Assembly (NCBI GenBank): GCA_002400365.1
Contig: DHFK01000017.1
Location: forward strand, 1-7,645
Length of the DNA: 7,645 nucleotides
DNA from: Anaerolineales bacterium UBA4826
Lineage (GTDB): Bacteria; Chloroflexota; Anaerolineae; UBA4142
Reading direction: 5' to 3'
Position 1 is the stretch's first letter. Every line of letters begins with the position of its first letter. The position numbers and the translations under genes are program-made. The notes under the pieces are model-generated. The model saw only the letters and a list, made by a program, of their open reading frames with translations. It ran no database searches and had not been told where the DNA came from. This document shows positions 1 to 6,108 of the stretch, in pieces.

Positions 1-1129
1 GCCCGCCGACGATCAGCGTCGGGCCGAGCATGATCAGCGCGAACAGAACCGCGAGCGCTGCCCACCAGCGCGCTTCACGCGAGGCGCGTCGCGCATAGAA
101 TCCCAGACCCGCGAGGATCAGCGCGGCATAGCCGATAAACGCATAGTGCGTGTTCGCGTTCGTGAGACCGCTCGCCCACGCGCCGAGCAAGGGATGCCGC
201 GCGGAAGGAACGAAGAAACTGATCGGCTCGGCGGAAAAGATTTGCATCCGACCGACGCCTGCCGCGAGGTAATAGCCGTAGCGCAATGTGTCGCCGAGCA
301 AGTTGAGCGCGAGCGGACTGACGCCGATGGCAGCAATGACGACAAGCACGGCAAGGTTGAGAAATATGGGGTGGGACAAGGTGACAAGGTGACGGGGTGA
401 CAAGGTGACTCTCCTTGTCTCCTTGTCTCCTTGTCGCCGTGTCGCTTCCGCAGTCAGAACGTAAATCAGGAACAGCGCGGTCAGGGTTGCCGCAAAGAGC
501 GCGAACGTCATCTCCGTCCACGCGATCAGTACGAGAAACAATCCAGCCAGTGCGCCGTTGCGCCAGAATTGTTTCTCGATGCGGAGCAAATAGAGCGCGT
601 AAAACGGAATCCACTCGTTGCTGAGGAGAAAAAAGTTCGCGCCCCAAACGTAGTTGACGTGCCACGCGCCAAACGCGTAGAACGCGCCCGCCAGCGCCGC
701 CGCGATCTCTGATCTTCGACTATGCGGGTCAAGTCCTAGCCGCGCAAAAACCTCGCGCACGAACAAAAGCGTTCCGTACCCGCCGGCGACGAGTGAGAAA
801 TAGACGATCAGGTTTTGCGCGAGGACTAGATCGAAAGCGAATTGTAGGGGAAGTGAAATGACGCCGTTGAGAAAAGTCGGAGTATACGCGACGAGATTGA
901 TGCCGAGCGGATAAAACACGTAATCGCTCGTGAGCGGACTCGCGCCGAGATCAAAGATGGAAAACTTGACCCACCACAGCGCCCACGTCAGCGCGGGATC
1001 GTCAACGCCCTCCCCCGGTTGATGCGTGGTCAGGTAGGCAGTTAGAGGATATGTGAGGACAATGGCGAGGCAGAGATAGCCGCCGAGGACAACCACATCG
1101 CGGCGCGGCGATGGTCGGTTAGAATCCAC
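1..1129 (-). CDS. GT-C-like polytopic membrane protein, probable glycosyltransferase (3' end outside window)
   Basis: An open frame of 376 codons runs from a GTG at 1127-1129 to the left edge without a stop. The start is supported by a strong AGGGGGGA ribosome binding site (1136-1143) 6 nt upstream, and it lies 23 nt after the stop of the preceding gene, so the two are probably co-transcribed. The product is hydrophobic: a first helix at about residues 12-33, then an external loop with the acidic pair D43-D44 followed by a Trp-rich stretch (ALWW), then many further helices. An acidic residue in the first external loop is typical of GT-C fold enzymes (PMT/ArnT and related families) that use lipid-linked sugars. 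This suggests a membrane glycosyltransferase, but the specific family is not recognised. Residues about 229-252 are strongly basic and are encoded by a short repeat array, which probably forms a cytoplasmic loop. Protein identity is moderate confidence; the reading frame is near certain. Confidence 0.8.
   Translation of the reverse strand, partial: MDSNRPSPRRDVVVLGGYLCLAIVLTYPLTAYLTTHQPGEGVDDPALTWALWWVKFSIFDLGASPLTSDYVFYPLGINLVAYTPTFLNGVISLPLQFAFDLVLAQNLIVYFSLVAGGYGTLLFVREVFARLGLDPHSRRSEIAAALAGAFYAFGAWHVNYVWGANFFLLSNEWIPFYALYLLRIEKQFWRNGALAGLFLVLIAWTEMTFALFAATLTALFLIYVLTAEATRRQGDKETRRVTLSPRHLVTLSHPIFLNLAVLVVIAAIGVSPLALNLLGDTLRYGYYLAAGVGRMQIFSAEPISFFVPSARHPLLGAWASGLTNANTHYAFIGYAALILAGLGFYARRASREARWWAALAVLFALIMLGPTLIVGG
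374..445. repeat. GTGACAAGG / CCTTGTCTC short repeat array inside the GT-C-like gene
   Basis: On the plus strand, three close copies of GACAAGGTGAC-type units (374-409) are followed by three copies of CCTTGTC-type units (413-435), which are the reverse complement of GACAAGG. The array can therefore fold into a hairpin. It is read through in frame and encodes a basic, low-complexity stretch (about residues 229-252) between two hydrophobic helices. It looks like a dispersed low-complexity repeat inserted into the gene. Confidence 0.8.
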
Positions 1130-1152
1130 GGCTGGTCCCCCCTGCGCTCGCG

Positions 1153-1818
1153 TTAGTTTCCGTCGTACTCTTTCTTCAGATCCTCGCACCAGTTATTGCC
1201 GTGCGATACACAACGATCCCATTCAATTTCAAAGCCGTGGCAAGCGCTGCACCGCCCGGCGACCGAATTGACCACGCGCTTGTAGTTCAAGTTGTACGAA
1301 ATCGGAGACTGGGTTCCGTTGGTGACCACTGCATACCAGGTTCCGCGCGCGCGGGTGTAGCCGGTCCAGTACAGATCGTGGGTGGGTTGGAATTTGTTGA
1401 ACGACCCTCGGCCGATCGGTTTGCCGTAGAGATCGGTCTGTTCCGGCGCATAGATCGCGAGCGAGAGACCCGCCTGACCATGGGCGTCCAGCCAGATGAC
1501 CAACTCGAGCCCGGCGTCGCTCATCTTGTACCAGTGGCTCTCATTCGGACCGATGAACTGCCACGCGGTCGTCGGCGCTTGCGCGGTGTTGGGGTTGGCG
1601 CCGGGCTGCGGATGCGCTGCTGCGACTAACAGCGTGCCTGGCTGAGACATCGCCGTCATCTGCTCTGTTTGCGCTGCGCTGGGGGTTGATAGCGCGGCGG
1701 GGGTTTCGTCTGTCGGTATCGAAGCGGTCACGGAGAGCGGCGCAGAAAATACGATCGTCCACAACATGCCGAGGACGGTCAGTGCGACGAGCGATTGAAC
1801 GAATGCCCTTGCTTTCAT
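1153..1818 (-). CDS. Secreted protein: signal peptide, PPC-like beta domain, Cys-rich CxxCH tail
   Basis: The gene encodes 221 aa. The ATG at 1816-1818 is preceded by AGGTGAG (1821-1827) and by a promoter, so the start is well supported. Residues 2-26 look like a Sec signal peptide (basic start, hydrophobic core, possible cleavage after FSA at 26 or VTA at 32). Residues about 34-84 are a Pro/Ala/Thr-rich linker. Residues about 85-185 are rich in aromatic and beta-prone residues (SHWYK, VIWLDAHG, LAIYAPEQTD, GTWYAVVTN) and resemble bacterial pre-peptidase C-terminal (PPC) beta-sandwich domains. The last 32 residues hold CSACH (190-194), C203, H206 and C211. CSACHG matches the c-type haem attachment motif. 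CxxC plus CxxH with nine residues between could instead bind a metal such as zinc. No catalytic domain is seen. Function is unknown; a small exported cytochrome-like or metal-binding envelope protein is the most I would infer. Confidence 0.85.
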   Translation of the reverse strand: MKARAFVQSLVALTVLGMLWTIVFSAPLSVTASIPTDETPAALSTPSAAQTEQMTAMSQPGTLLVAAAHPQPGANPNTAQAPTTAWQFIGPNESHWYKMSDAGLELVIWLDAHGQAGLSLAIYAPEQTDLYGKPIGRGSFNKFQPTHDLYWTGYTRARGTWYAVVTNGTQSPISYNLNYKRVVNSVAGRCSACHGFEIEWDRCVSHGNNWCEDLKKEYDGN

Positions 1819-1820
1819 TT

Positions 1821-1827
1821 CTCACCT
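1821..1827 (-). promoter_or_regulatory. Ribosome binding site for the secreted CxxCH protein gene
   Basis: AGGTGAG on the minus strand lies just upstream of the ATG at 1818. It matches the 3' half of the consensus AGGAGGTGA at a suitable distance and supports that start codon. Confidence 0.75.
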
Positions 1828-1863
1828 ACCCTGCGTTCTACAACGAACTGCCTGACACACTCT

Positions 1864-1891
1864 ACTATATGCACTCCCGCGCAAAAGTCAA
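1864..1891 (-). promoter_or_regulatory. Sigma-70-like promoter upstream of the secreted protein gene
   Basis: On the minus strand, a -35 box TTGACT (1886-1891) is separated by 16 nt from a -10 box TATAGT (1864-1869). Both are one mismatch from consensus (TTGACA, TATAAT). Transcription would start near 1857, giving a leader of about 39 nt before the ATG at 1818. It sits in the only real intergenic gap of the window (1819-1904), which has no other visible feature and no convincing terminator for the upstream gene. Confidence 0.65.
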
Positions 1892-1904
1892 GAGGGCGCA
1901 TACG

Positions 1905-3893
1905 TTACGGACGCGCCGTGGTGGCAAAAAGCATCAGGCGCGCGCCGTCGCCAAAATCGCGCTCGTCAATCGGCTTGAACGATTGACTCAGCCAAGCGCC
2001 GACGGGATCGGGTAGCGCCGCCGTCGCATCGTCGTAAACGAACCAGATGCGCGCGAATTGTTTCGATAACCGCGTCAGCCGCGCGCGCGTCGCGTCGTCC
2101 CACTGCTGCGGATCGCGGCTCAAGCCGTACCAGCGCAGGCGCGCCCGATTTTCGTTGAGGAAGAAAGGCGCGCGCGTATCGTCGGCGAGAATCATCACGT
2201 CGTTCGGTTGTTCCTCGCGGCGGATGGTTTGCAGCAGCGCGCGATAACCGTCGCTGCCGCCAAAACGCGGGTCCTCGCGGTAACGGTGCAGCGAAAAGAT
2301 GGAAAGCGCGATGGCAAGACTGACGGCGACTGTCATTGCGAGCGGTTTGCGCGAAGCAATCCCCAATTCGCGATCTGGAGAGTGCTTCGCAAACTGCGCT
2401 CGCAATGACAAAACGCAGAAGACGATGAACGCCACCGTCAGCGCGATCACTAGCCAATCAATACTCACATCCCCGCCGCTGGCGCGGATCCAGGCAAAAT
2501 CGAGCACACTGGGCTTGATCAAATTCAAACTGCCGATGAGTGGCGATGACGACGGCAGGAAAATCGCGTCCCATTCTGGATTCGCGGAAAAGCGCACCAT
2601 CCGCGCGCGATAGGCGAGCGAGGGAACACTGACTCCGACAAGTTCAAACGCAAAACTCAAAAGGCAAAGGGCGAGCAAGATGGCTGCAAAAGACCTTTGC
2701 GCCGGCGAAGGGCGATTTGGCGGTTTTGTTGCAGCGACTCGAGTCGCCTGTTCCACTGCTGGCGCGCTCAATAGCACAAGGAACGGCAGCGTCGGCACGA
2801 GGAAGCGGGGCCCCCAGTTCGTGCCGCCCCACCAGTAATACCACAAGGAAAAAGGCAAAAGATAAAAGGCGAAAGTAACAAGCGCCAAAATCGTCTCGCG
2901 GCGCGCGCGACGGAAGAAGACAAAGGCTGACCAGGGCAGCGCGGCGAGAAACGGTACGTAGACGAACAAACCCTTGCCGGGGCTGAAAAGCAAGCCGTAC
3001 AGCCCCAGCAGAATCGGATTGTCGAAGGTCTCGTCGGCGCGATAGCCGGTGGACAGCGGGCTGCCATAGCGCGCCCAGTTGTAGTACGCAATCGAAAGCG
3101 CGATAACGCCGAGTGCAAGAGTGAACCAAGCCAGCCCGCGAAGGTCGCGGCGGTTGGAAACCGCATCAACAACAGCGCCAAGTCGGCCTCCGCCGACTAC
3201 AGAGGCAGCCGACGCAGGTCGGCTTTGCGGTATGGTTGCCGCGAATTTGTTCGCCCCGCGCCAAAACCCATACCACACAAAGACCGGCACCAGCGCGGCG
3301 TTCGTCACGCGCACCGCGACCGCAAGCCCGAGCGCGACGCCGGCGATCAGCGCATCGCGCGAACGCGCTTGATCGCGCAAGCGCAGCAGAAAATAGAACG
3401 CGGCGAAAAGCGTAAACAGCGCGTACGGTTCGCTCCAGAATTGCTTGGCGTACACCCACGCCGGCGTTGCCAGCCCGAACAGTAATGCCGTAACAACGCT
3501 TGCCCGGCGCGAGAAACCTAGTCGTCTTGCGGACAGAAACAGCAACGCGCCGGTCAGCGCGATGACGAGCGAACTCGTGAGCAACGTGACCTGCAGCAAG
3601 CCCGGCTCGCCGGGCAGCGCCAACCCCAGCGCATACAGCGGCGCAGCCATCAACGATGCGCCATAACCCGTTTTGGAATACGCTTCGCCATCGGGTCCCA
3701 GTTCGTTGCGCGCCTTGTAGATCGTCCACATCTGGTCAGCGCTGAACTCGCCGCGTTTCACAAAACTCTCGGCGACCGAGAACATCAACATGCTGTCCTG
3801 CGAGTAAAACTGCCCGCTGAACGAAAGCAGGTAGATGCCGAACAGCAACAGCGCGATCCACGCGGCGATGGGTGAATCAGCGTGATCGTTCAT
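1905..3893 (-). CDS. GT-C-like membrane glycosyltransferase (GT39/ArnT-like, 662 aa)
   Basis: The ATG at 3891-3893 overlaps the stop of the upstream gene as ATGA, implying translational coupling; the stop is TAA at 1905-1907. The protein has an N-terminal helix (about 9-28) followed by an external loop with FYSQDSM (D33), the acidic loop residue expected in GT-C enzymes. About ten or more further hydrophobic helices follow, with WGGTNWGPRF at 355-364 in a loop, a pattern I associate with phospholipid-carrier-dependent glycosyltransferases. After the last helix (about 522-540) the chain ends in a soluble domain of about 120 residues (YRALLQTIRREEQPNDVMILADD onward), probably extracytoplasmic. 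The likely role is transfer of a sugar from a polyprenyl-phosphate carrier on the outer face of the membrane; donor and acceptor are unknown. Two repeat elements are read in frame, at about residues 223-238 and 495-521. Both lie in loops between helices. Confidence 0.88.
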   Translation of the reverse strand: MNDHADSPIAAWIALLLFGIYLLSFSGQFYSQDSMLMFSVAESFVKRGEFSADQMWTIYKARNELGPDGEAYSKTGYGASLMAAPLYALGLALPGEPGLLQVTLLTSSLVIALTGALLFLSARRLGFSRRASVVTALLFGLATPAWVYAKQFWSEPYALFTLFAAFYFLLRLRDQARSRDALIAGVALGLAVAVRVTNAALVPVFVWYGFWRGANKFAATIPQSRPASAASVVGGGRLGAVVDAVSNRRDLRGLAWFTLALGVIALSIAYYNWARYGSPLSTGYRADETFDNPILLGLYGLLFSPGKGLFVYVPFLAALPWSAFVFFRRARRETILALVTFAFYLLPFSLWYYWWGGTNWGPRFLVPTLPFLVLLSAPAVEQATRVAATKPPNRPSPAQRSFAAILLALCLLSFAFELVGVSVPSLAYRARMVRFSANPEWDAIFLPSSSPLIGSLNLIKPSVLDFAWIRASGGDVSIDWLVIALTVAFIVFCVLSLRAQFAKHSPDRELGIASRKPLAMTVAVSLAIALSIFSLHRYREDPRFGGSDGYRALLQTIRREEQPNDVMILADDTRAPFFLNENRARLRWYGLSRDPQQWDDATRARLTRLSKQFARIWFVYDDATAALPDPVGAWLSQSFKPIDERDFGDGARLMLFATTARP
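2331..2410. repeat. 80-bp inverted repeat of the TGTCATTGCGAGCG type inside the GT-C gene
   Basis: TGTCATTGCGAGCG at 2331-2344 is matched by its perfect reverse complement at 2397-2410. The similarity continues inward imperfectly (TTTGCGCGAAGCA against TTTGCGAAGCA). The plus-strand translation gives the CHCERFARSN...RSQ-type peptide that often appears as a false ORF in genomes with this repeat. It is read in frame by the host gene (about residues 495-521), between two membrane helices. It looks like a REP- or MITE-type palindromic element. Confidence 0.82.
3181..3224. repeat. Double GTCGGC hairpin element inside the GT-C gene
   Basis: There are two tandem hairpins. AGTCGGC (3181-3187) pairs with GCCGACT (3192-3198) across a 4-nt loop. 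AGCCGAC (3207-3213) pairs with GTCGGCT (3218-3224) across a 4-nt loop. The arms are variants of one another and the hairpins are 8 nt apart. The element encodes a loop of small residues (SRPASAASVVGGGRLGAVV) that looks unlike the flanking helices. Confidence 0.75.
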
Positions 3894-4921
3894 TGGTCGT
3901 TTTCAACCTTGCGAAGAGCCTGCCCTGAGCGCAGTCGAAGGGTCAGAACCTTCGCAAGGTTTTCGCCCCACACCAAACTCACGCCAAGCAATTCGCCGGC
4001 GGTGGTCCACAAGCGCGTGACGAGCGACAGCGCCACGGCAACGGGCGCGGGGAATAAAGTCGCCAGCATCCACGCGAGCGCGCCTTCGCGAAAGCCCAAG
4101 CCGCTCGGCGTGATGAACGATACATAGCCGATCCAGTACGCGCCGGCGTTCATCGCGATAAACGCGGGCAGTTGCGCGAGCGGCGTTGGCGTGATCGCAC
4201 TGGTAAAGAGGTAAAACGCGATCCCGTTCGTCAGCCACATCGCCAGCGAAAACAGCGGCGGCACGAGTCCGCGCGCGAACGTCGGTGTCGGCGCGGCGAT
4301 GTCGCGGCGCAACAGACGCGCGGTGACCGCGACGATCAACCGCTGGACCGGCGGCAACGCGAAGAAGACAATCAGCGCGAGCAAGGCGAACGCGGCGACA
4401 AGTGGGACGTATGAAGCGATGGCAGATGGAAGGATATTGTTCAAAAAGTCGGGACGCGCGAGGACGAACATCAAGCCGAGCAACCCGGCAATCGCGAGCG
4501 CGAGCGCGGTGTAGATCACCTGGCTGAGCAGCGCGTTCGTCTTGCTCACGCCCTTTTGTTCGACCATCACCATCAGCGTCGCGACTTGCCAGATATTGCC
4601 GGGCACATAGCGCGTCAGGTTCGACAAGAACCACACACGCGCGCCAAAGCCGAAACCAATCCGCTCGCCCAGCGCGATCAGGATGCGTCGCCACGCTTCG
4701 ACCGCAAAGCCGCGTGCGACGACGAGGAGTACGAGTGAAACGACGAGGCGCGGCAAATCGAATTGAAACTGAAATCCTGTCACGGCAAGCTCGCCCCAGG
4801 TCTGCACGAGCACTCTGCCGAGGAACGCGAAAATGAGGAGGGCAAAGAGCGCGCCGATGGCGCGACGTAATTTCTGATTTCTGATTTCTGATTTCTGATT
4901 CTTGATTTTGTCCGCGTTCAT
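3890..4921 (-). CDS. UPF0104 / LPG-synthase-TM-like integral membrane protein
   Basis: The gene encodes 343 aa. The ATG at 4919-4921 overlaps the previous stop as ATGA, and its own stop overlaps the next start in the same way. About eight hydrophobic helices are visible. Two motifs place it in the family called lysylphosphatidylglycerol synthase TM region / UPF0104: RYVPGNIW at 104-111 and GYVSFITPSGLGFREG at 265-280. There is no C-terminal aminoacyl-transfer domain, so it is not a full MprF. Stand-alone members are commonly found beside glycosyltransferases; a role in lipid-linked sugar or lipid transport is suggested by context but not shown. Both ends are built from repeats: residues about 5-19 come from a heptamer array, and residues about 320-339 (including RLRSGQALRKV) come from a palindromic element. 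The family core therefore spans roughly 20-320. The call is firm for family and weak for biochemical role. Confidence 0.9.
   Translation of the reverse strand: MNADKIKNQKSEIRNQKLRRAIGALFALLIFAFLGRVLVQTWGELAVTGFQFQFDLPRLVVSLVLLVVARGFAVEAWRRILIALGERIGFGFGARVWFLSNLTRYVPGNIWQVATLMVMVEQKGVSKTNALLSQVIYTALALAIAGLLGLMFVLARPDFLNNILPSAIASYVPLVAAFALLALIVFFALPPVQRLIVAVTARLLRRDIAAPTPTFARGLVPPLFSLAMWLTNGIAFYLFTSAITPTPLAQLPAFIAMNAGAYWIGYVSFITPSGLGFREGALAWMLATLFPAPVAVALSLVTRLWTTAGELLGVSLVWGENLAKVLTLRLRSGQALRKVENDQ
3905..3961. repeat. Composite palindrome at the junction of the UPF0104 and GT-C genes
   Basis: A perfect 12-bp inverted repeat, AACCTTGCGAAG (3905-3916) against CTTCGCAAGGTT (3950-3961), flanks a core CCCTGAGCGCAGTCGAAGGG (3923-3942). 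The core belongs to the CCTGAGCGNAGTCGAAGG type that I recall as dispersed in Chloroflexota and some other genomes. The right part, AACCTTCGCAAGGTT, is also palindromic by itself, suggesting one element nested in another. It encodes the last residues of the UPF0104 protein and ends 12 bases before the next start codon. Confidence 0.85.
4871..4905. repeat. Heptamer tandem repeat (TTTCTGA)x4 at the 5' end of the UPF0104 gene
   Basis: Four perfect copies of TTTCTGA occupy 4871-4898, followed by a degenerate copy TTCTTGA (4899-4905). The array begins 13 nt inside the gene (minus strand) and encodes KNQKSEIRNQK-type residues before the first membrane helix. The flanking TCCGCGTTCATCCGCG (4911-4926), which carries the start codon, resembles another dispersed repeat. 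Confidence 0.85.
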
Positions 4922-6108
4922 CCGCGTACCGTTTCGTAGATTTCCGCAAACTGCTCAGCGACGTGCGCGCGCGTGTAGCGCGCGCACGCCCACGCTGCGC
5001 CGTTTTGCGCCAGACGCGCGGCGCGCGCGCGGTCGTTCAAGAGTTTTTCGATGGCGTCAGCCAGCGCGCGCGCGTCGCGTGCCGGGAACAGCAAGCCGGT
5101 CTCCCCATCTTTCACGATGTCGGTGACGCCGCCGGAATTCGCGGCGATGACCGGCGCGCCGCAGAGCAACGCTTCCGCCAGCACCAAGCCCATCCCCTCG
5201 CGGATGGACGGCAAGACGAACACCGCGCACGACGCGTAATGCTGCGGCAATTCCGCCTGCGGCAGCGCGCCGAGAAACGCGACACGGTCTTGCAGATTCA
5301 AAGCGCGGGTCTGCTGCTCAAGCGCCGCGCGTTCAGGTCCATTGCCGATAATTTTCAACCGCGCCGCGCTTCCGCGCTCACGCAGAATCGCCAGCGCAGC
5401 AACGAGTGTGTCAATGGATTTCTGTTTGGTCAGTCGTGTAACAGTTAAGATTTCAGAATCTGAAATCTGAAATCTGAAATCTGAAATCTGAAATAGCGGA
5501 TTGACCGGCATCGGCACCACACTCACCCGCGCCGCGTCCGCAGCCCCAAGCCCGAGCAACTGCTCGCGCAGGTACGTCGAGCCGCAAGTGATCGCGCGGG
5601 CGCGGGAGAAAACGAAACGCGCGAGCGGCAGCGCCCAGCGCGTGCGGCGCAGCATTTCCACGTCGGTGCCATGTGTCGTGATGACGAGTGGCGTGTGAGT
5701 GAGCAGCGATACGAGCGCGCCGACCAAGCCATCGGGCAGCCACCAGTGCGCGTGGAGAATGTGCGGGCGAGCCGCCCGCACCACAAACAATGCCTTGAAA
5801 AAAAAGGCGAGCGTGAAAAACGCGAACAGGATTTGGCTCACGCTGCCGCGCGCGACGAGTTCGTGCATCGTTCCCGCGTACGCCAACCGCTCCCAGCGCG
5901 CCGGCGCGTAGCGAAAGCGCTGCACGCGCGCCGCGCCAATCGTTTCTTCGTCGGCGAGATTCGGCGCGTGCGGCGCGACGACGTCAATCTGTACGCCGCG
6001 CTCGGCGAGCGCGGCGGCGAGGTGCAAAAGAAACGCGCCCATCGAGTCATCGAGGGTGCGCGGAAAGACGTGGGCGAGGACGAGCACGCGCGGGTTACTT
6101 GTCGCCAT
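4918..6108 (-). CDS. Family 4 (GT-B) glycosyltransferase
   Basis: The gene encodes 396 aa from the ATG at 6106-6108, which overlaps the end of the upstream gene by 14 nt. A TTG at 6138 would add ten residues (MKRGCAILKR) but overlaps further and is less likely. The N-terminal Rossmann half begins RVLVLAHVFPR and contains a HAHWWLPDG segment and THGTDVEML, as in many retaining GT4 enzymes. The C-terminal half has the linker ILTVTRLTKQKSID, the IGNGPE segment and the EX7E motif EGMGLVLAE (E304, E312) followed by GAPVIA and GGVTDIV, which bind the sugar nucleotide in this family. It should transfer a sugar from a nucleotide donor to a lipid-linked or polysaccharide acceptor at the cytoplasmic face of the membrane. 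A heptamer array encodes FQISDFRFQISDSE-type residues (about 205-218) at the domain linker, an in-frame insertion compared with ordinary GT4 proteins. Confidence 0.93.
   Translation of the reverse strand: MATSNPRVLVLAHVFPRTLDDSMGAFLLHLAAALAERGVQIDVVAPHAPNLADEETIGAARVQRFRYAPARWERLAYAGTMHELVARGSVSQILFAFFTLAFFFKALFVVRAARPHILHAHWWLPDGLVGALVSLLTHTPLVITTHGTDVEMLRRTRWALPLARFVFSRARAITCGSTYLREQLLGLGAADAARVSVVPMPVNPLFQISDFRFQISDSEILTVTRLTKQKSIDTLVAALAILRERGSAARLKIIGNGPERAALEQQTRALNLQDRVAFLGALPQAELPQHYASCAVFVLPSIREGMGLVLAEALLCGAPVIAANSGGVTDIVKDGETGLLFPARDARALADAIEKLLNDRARAARLAQNGAAWACARYTRAHVAEQFAEIYETVRG
5451..5493. repeat. Heptamer tandem repeat (TCTGAAA)x5 with an inverted copy, inside the GT4 gene
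   Basis: Five perfect copies of TCTGAAA occupy 5459-5493. They are preceded by the inverse TTTCAGA at 5451-5457, so the edge of the array can form a small hairpin. The array encodes a seven-residue periodic peptide (FQISDFR) at the junction between the two Rossmann domains. The unit differs by one base from the heptamer in the neighbouring UPF0104 gene. Confidence 0.88.
5761..5781. repeat. GTGCGGGCG perfect hairpin inside the GT4 gene
   Basis: GTGCGGGCG (5761-5769) and CGCCCGCAC (5773-5781) form a perfect 9-bp GC-rich stem with a 3-nt loop. It encodes VRAARPH, just before the HAHWWLPDG segment of the glycosyltransferase. It may be a dispersed palindrome, but the encoded residues also fit the family here, so chance or codon choice is possible. 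Confidence 0.55.

Noticed and set aside
75..665. Minus-strand 196-aa ORF at the left end
   Set aside because: Shadow frame of the GT-C-like gene at 1-1129; the composition is Arg-rich and has no helices.
1892..1910. Possible terminator after the 662-aa GT-C gene
   Set aside because: Only a weak stem (ACGG/CCGT) with no T-run; not convincing.
3903..4949. Minus-strand 348-aa ORF overlapping the UPF0104 gene in another frame
   Set aside because: Arg-rich, non-hydrophobic shadow; the UPF0104 frame has membrane helices and family motifs. It is only relevant as the alternative path after heptamer slippage.
5451..5493. Heptamer array considered as a CRISPR or iteron array
   Set aside because: Units are 7 bp with no spacers, the array is inside a coding frame, and no replication or Cas genes are nearby.
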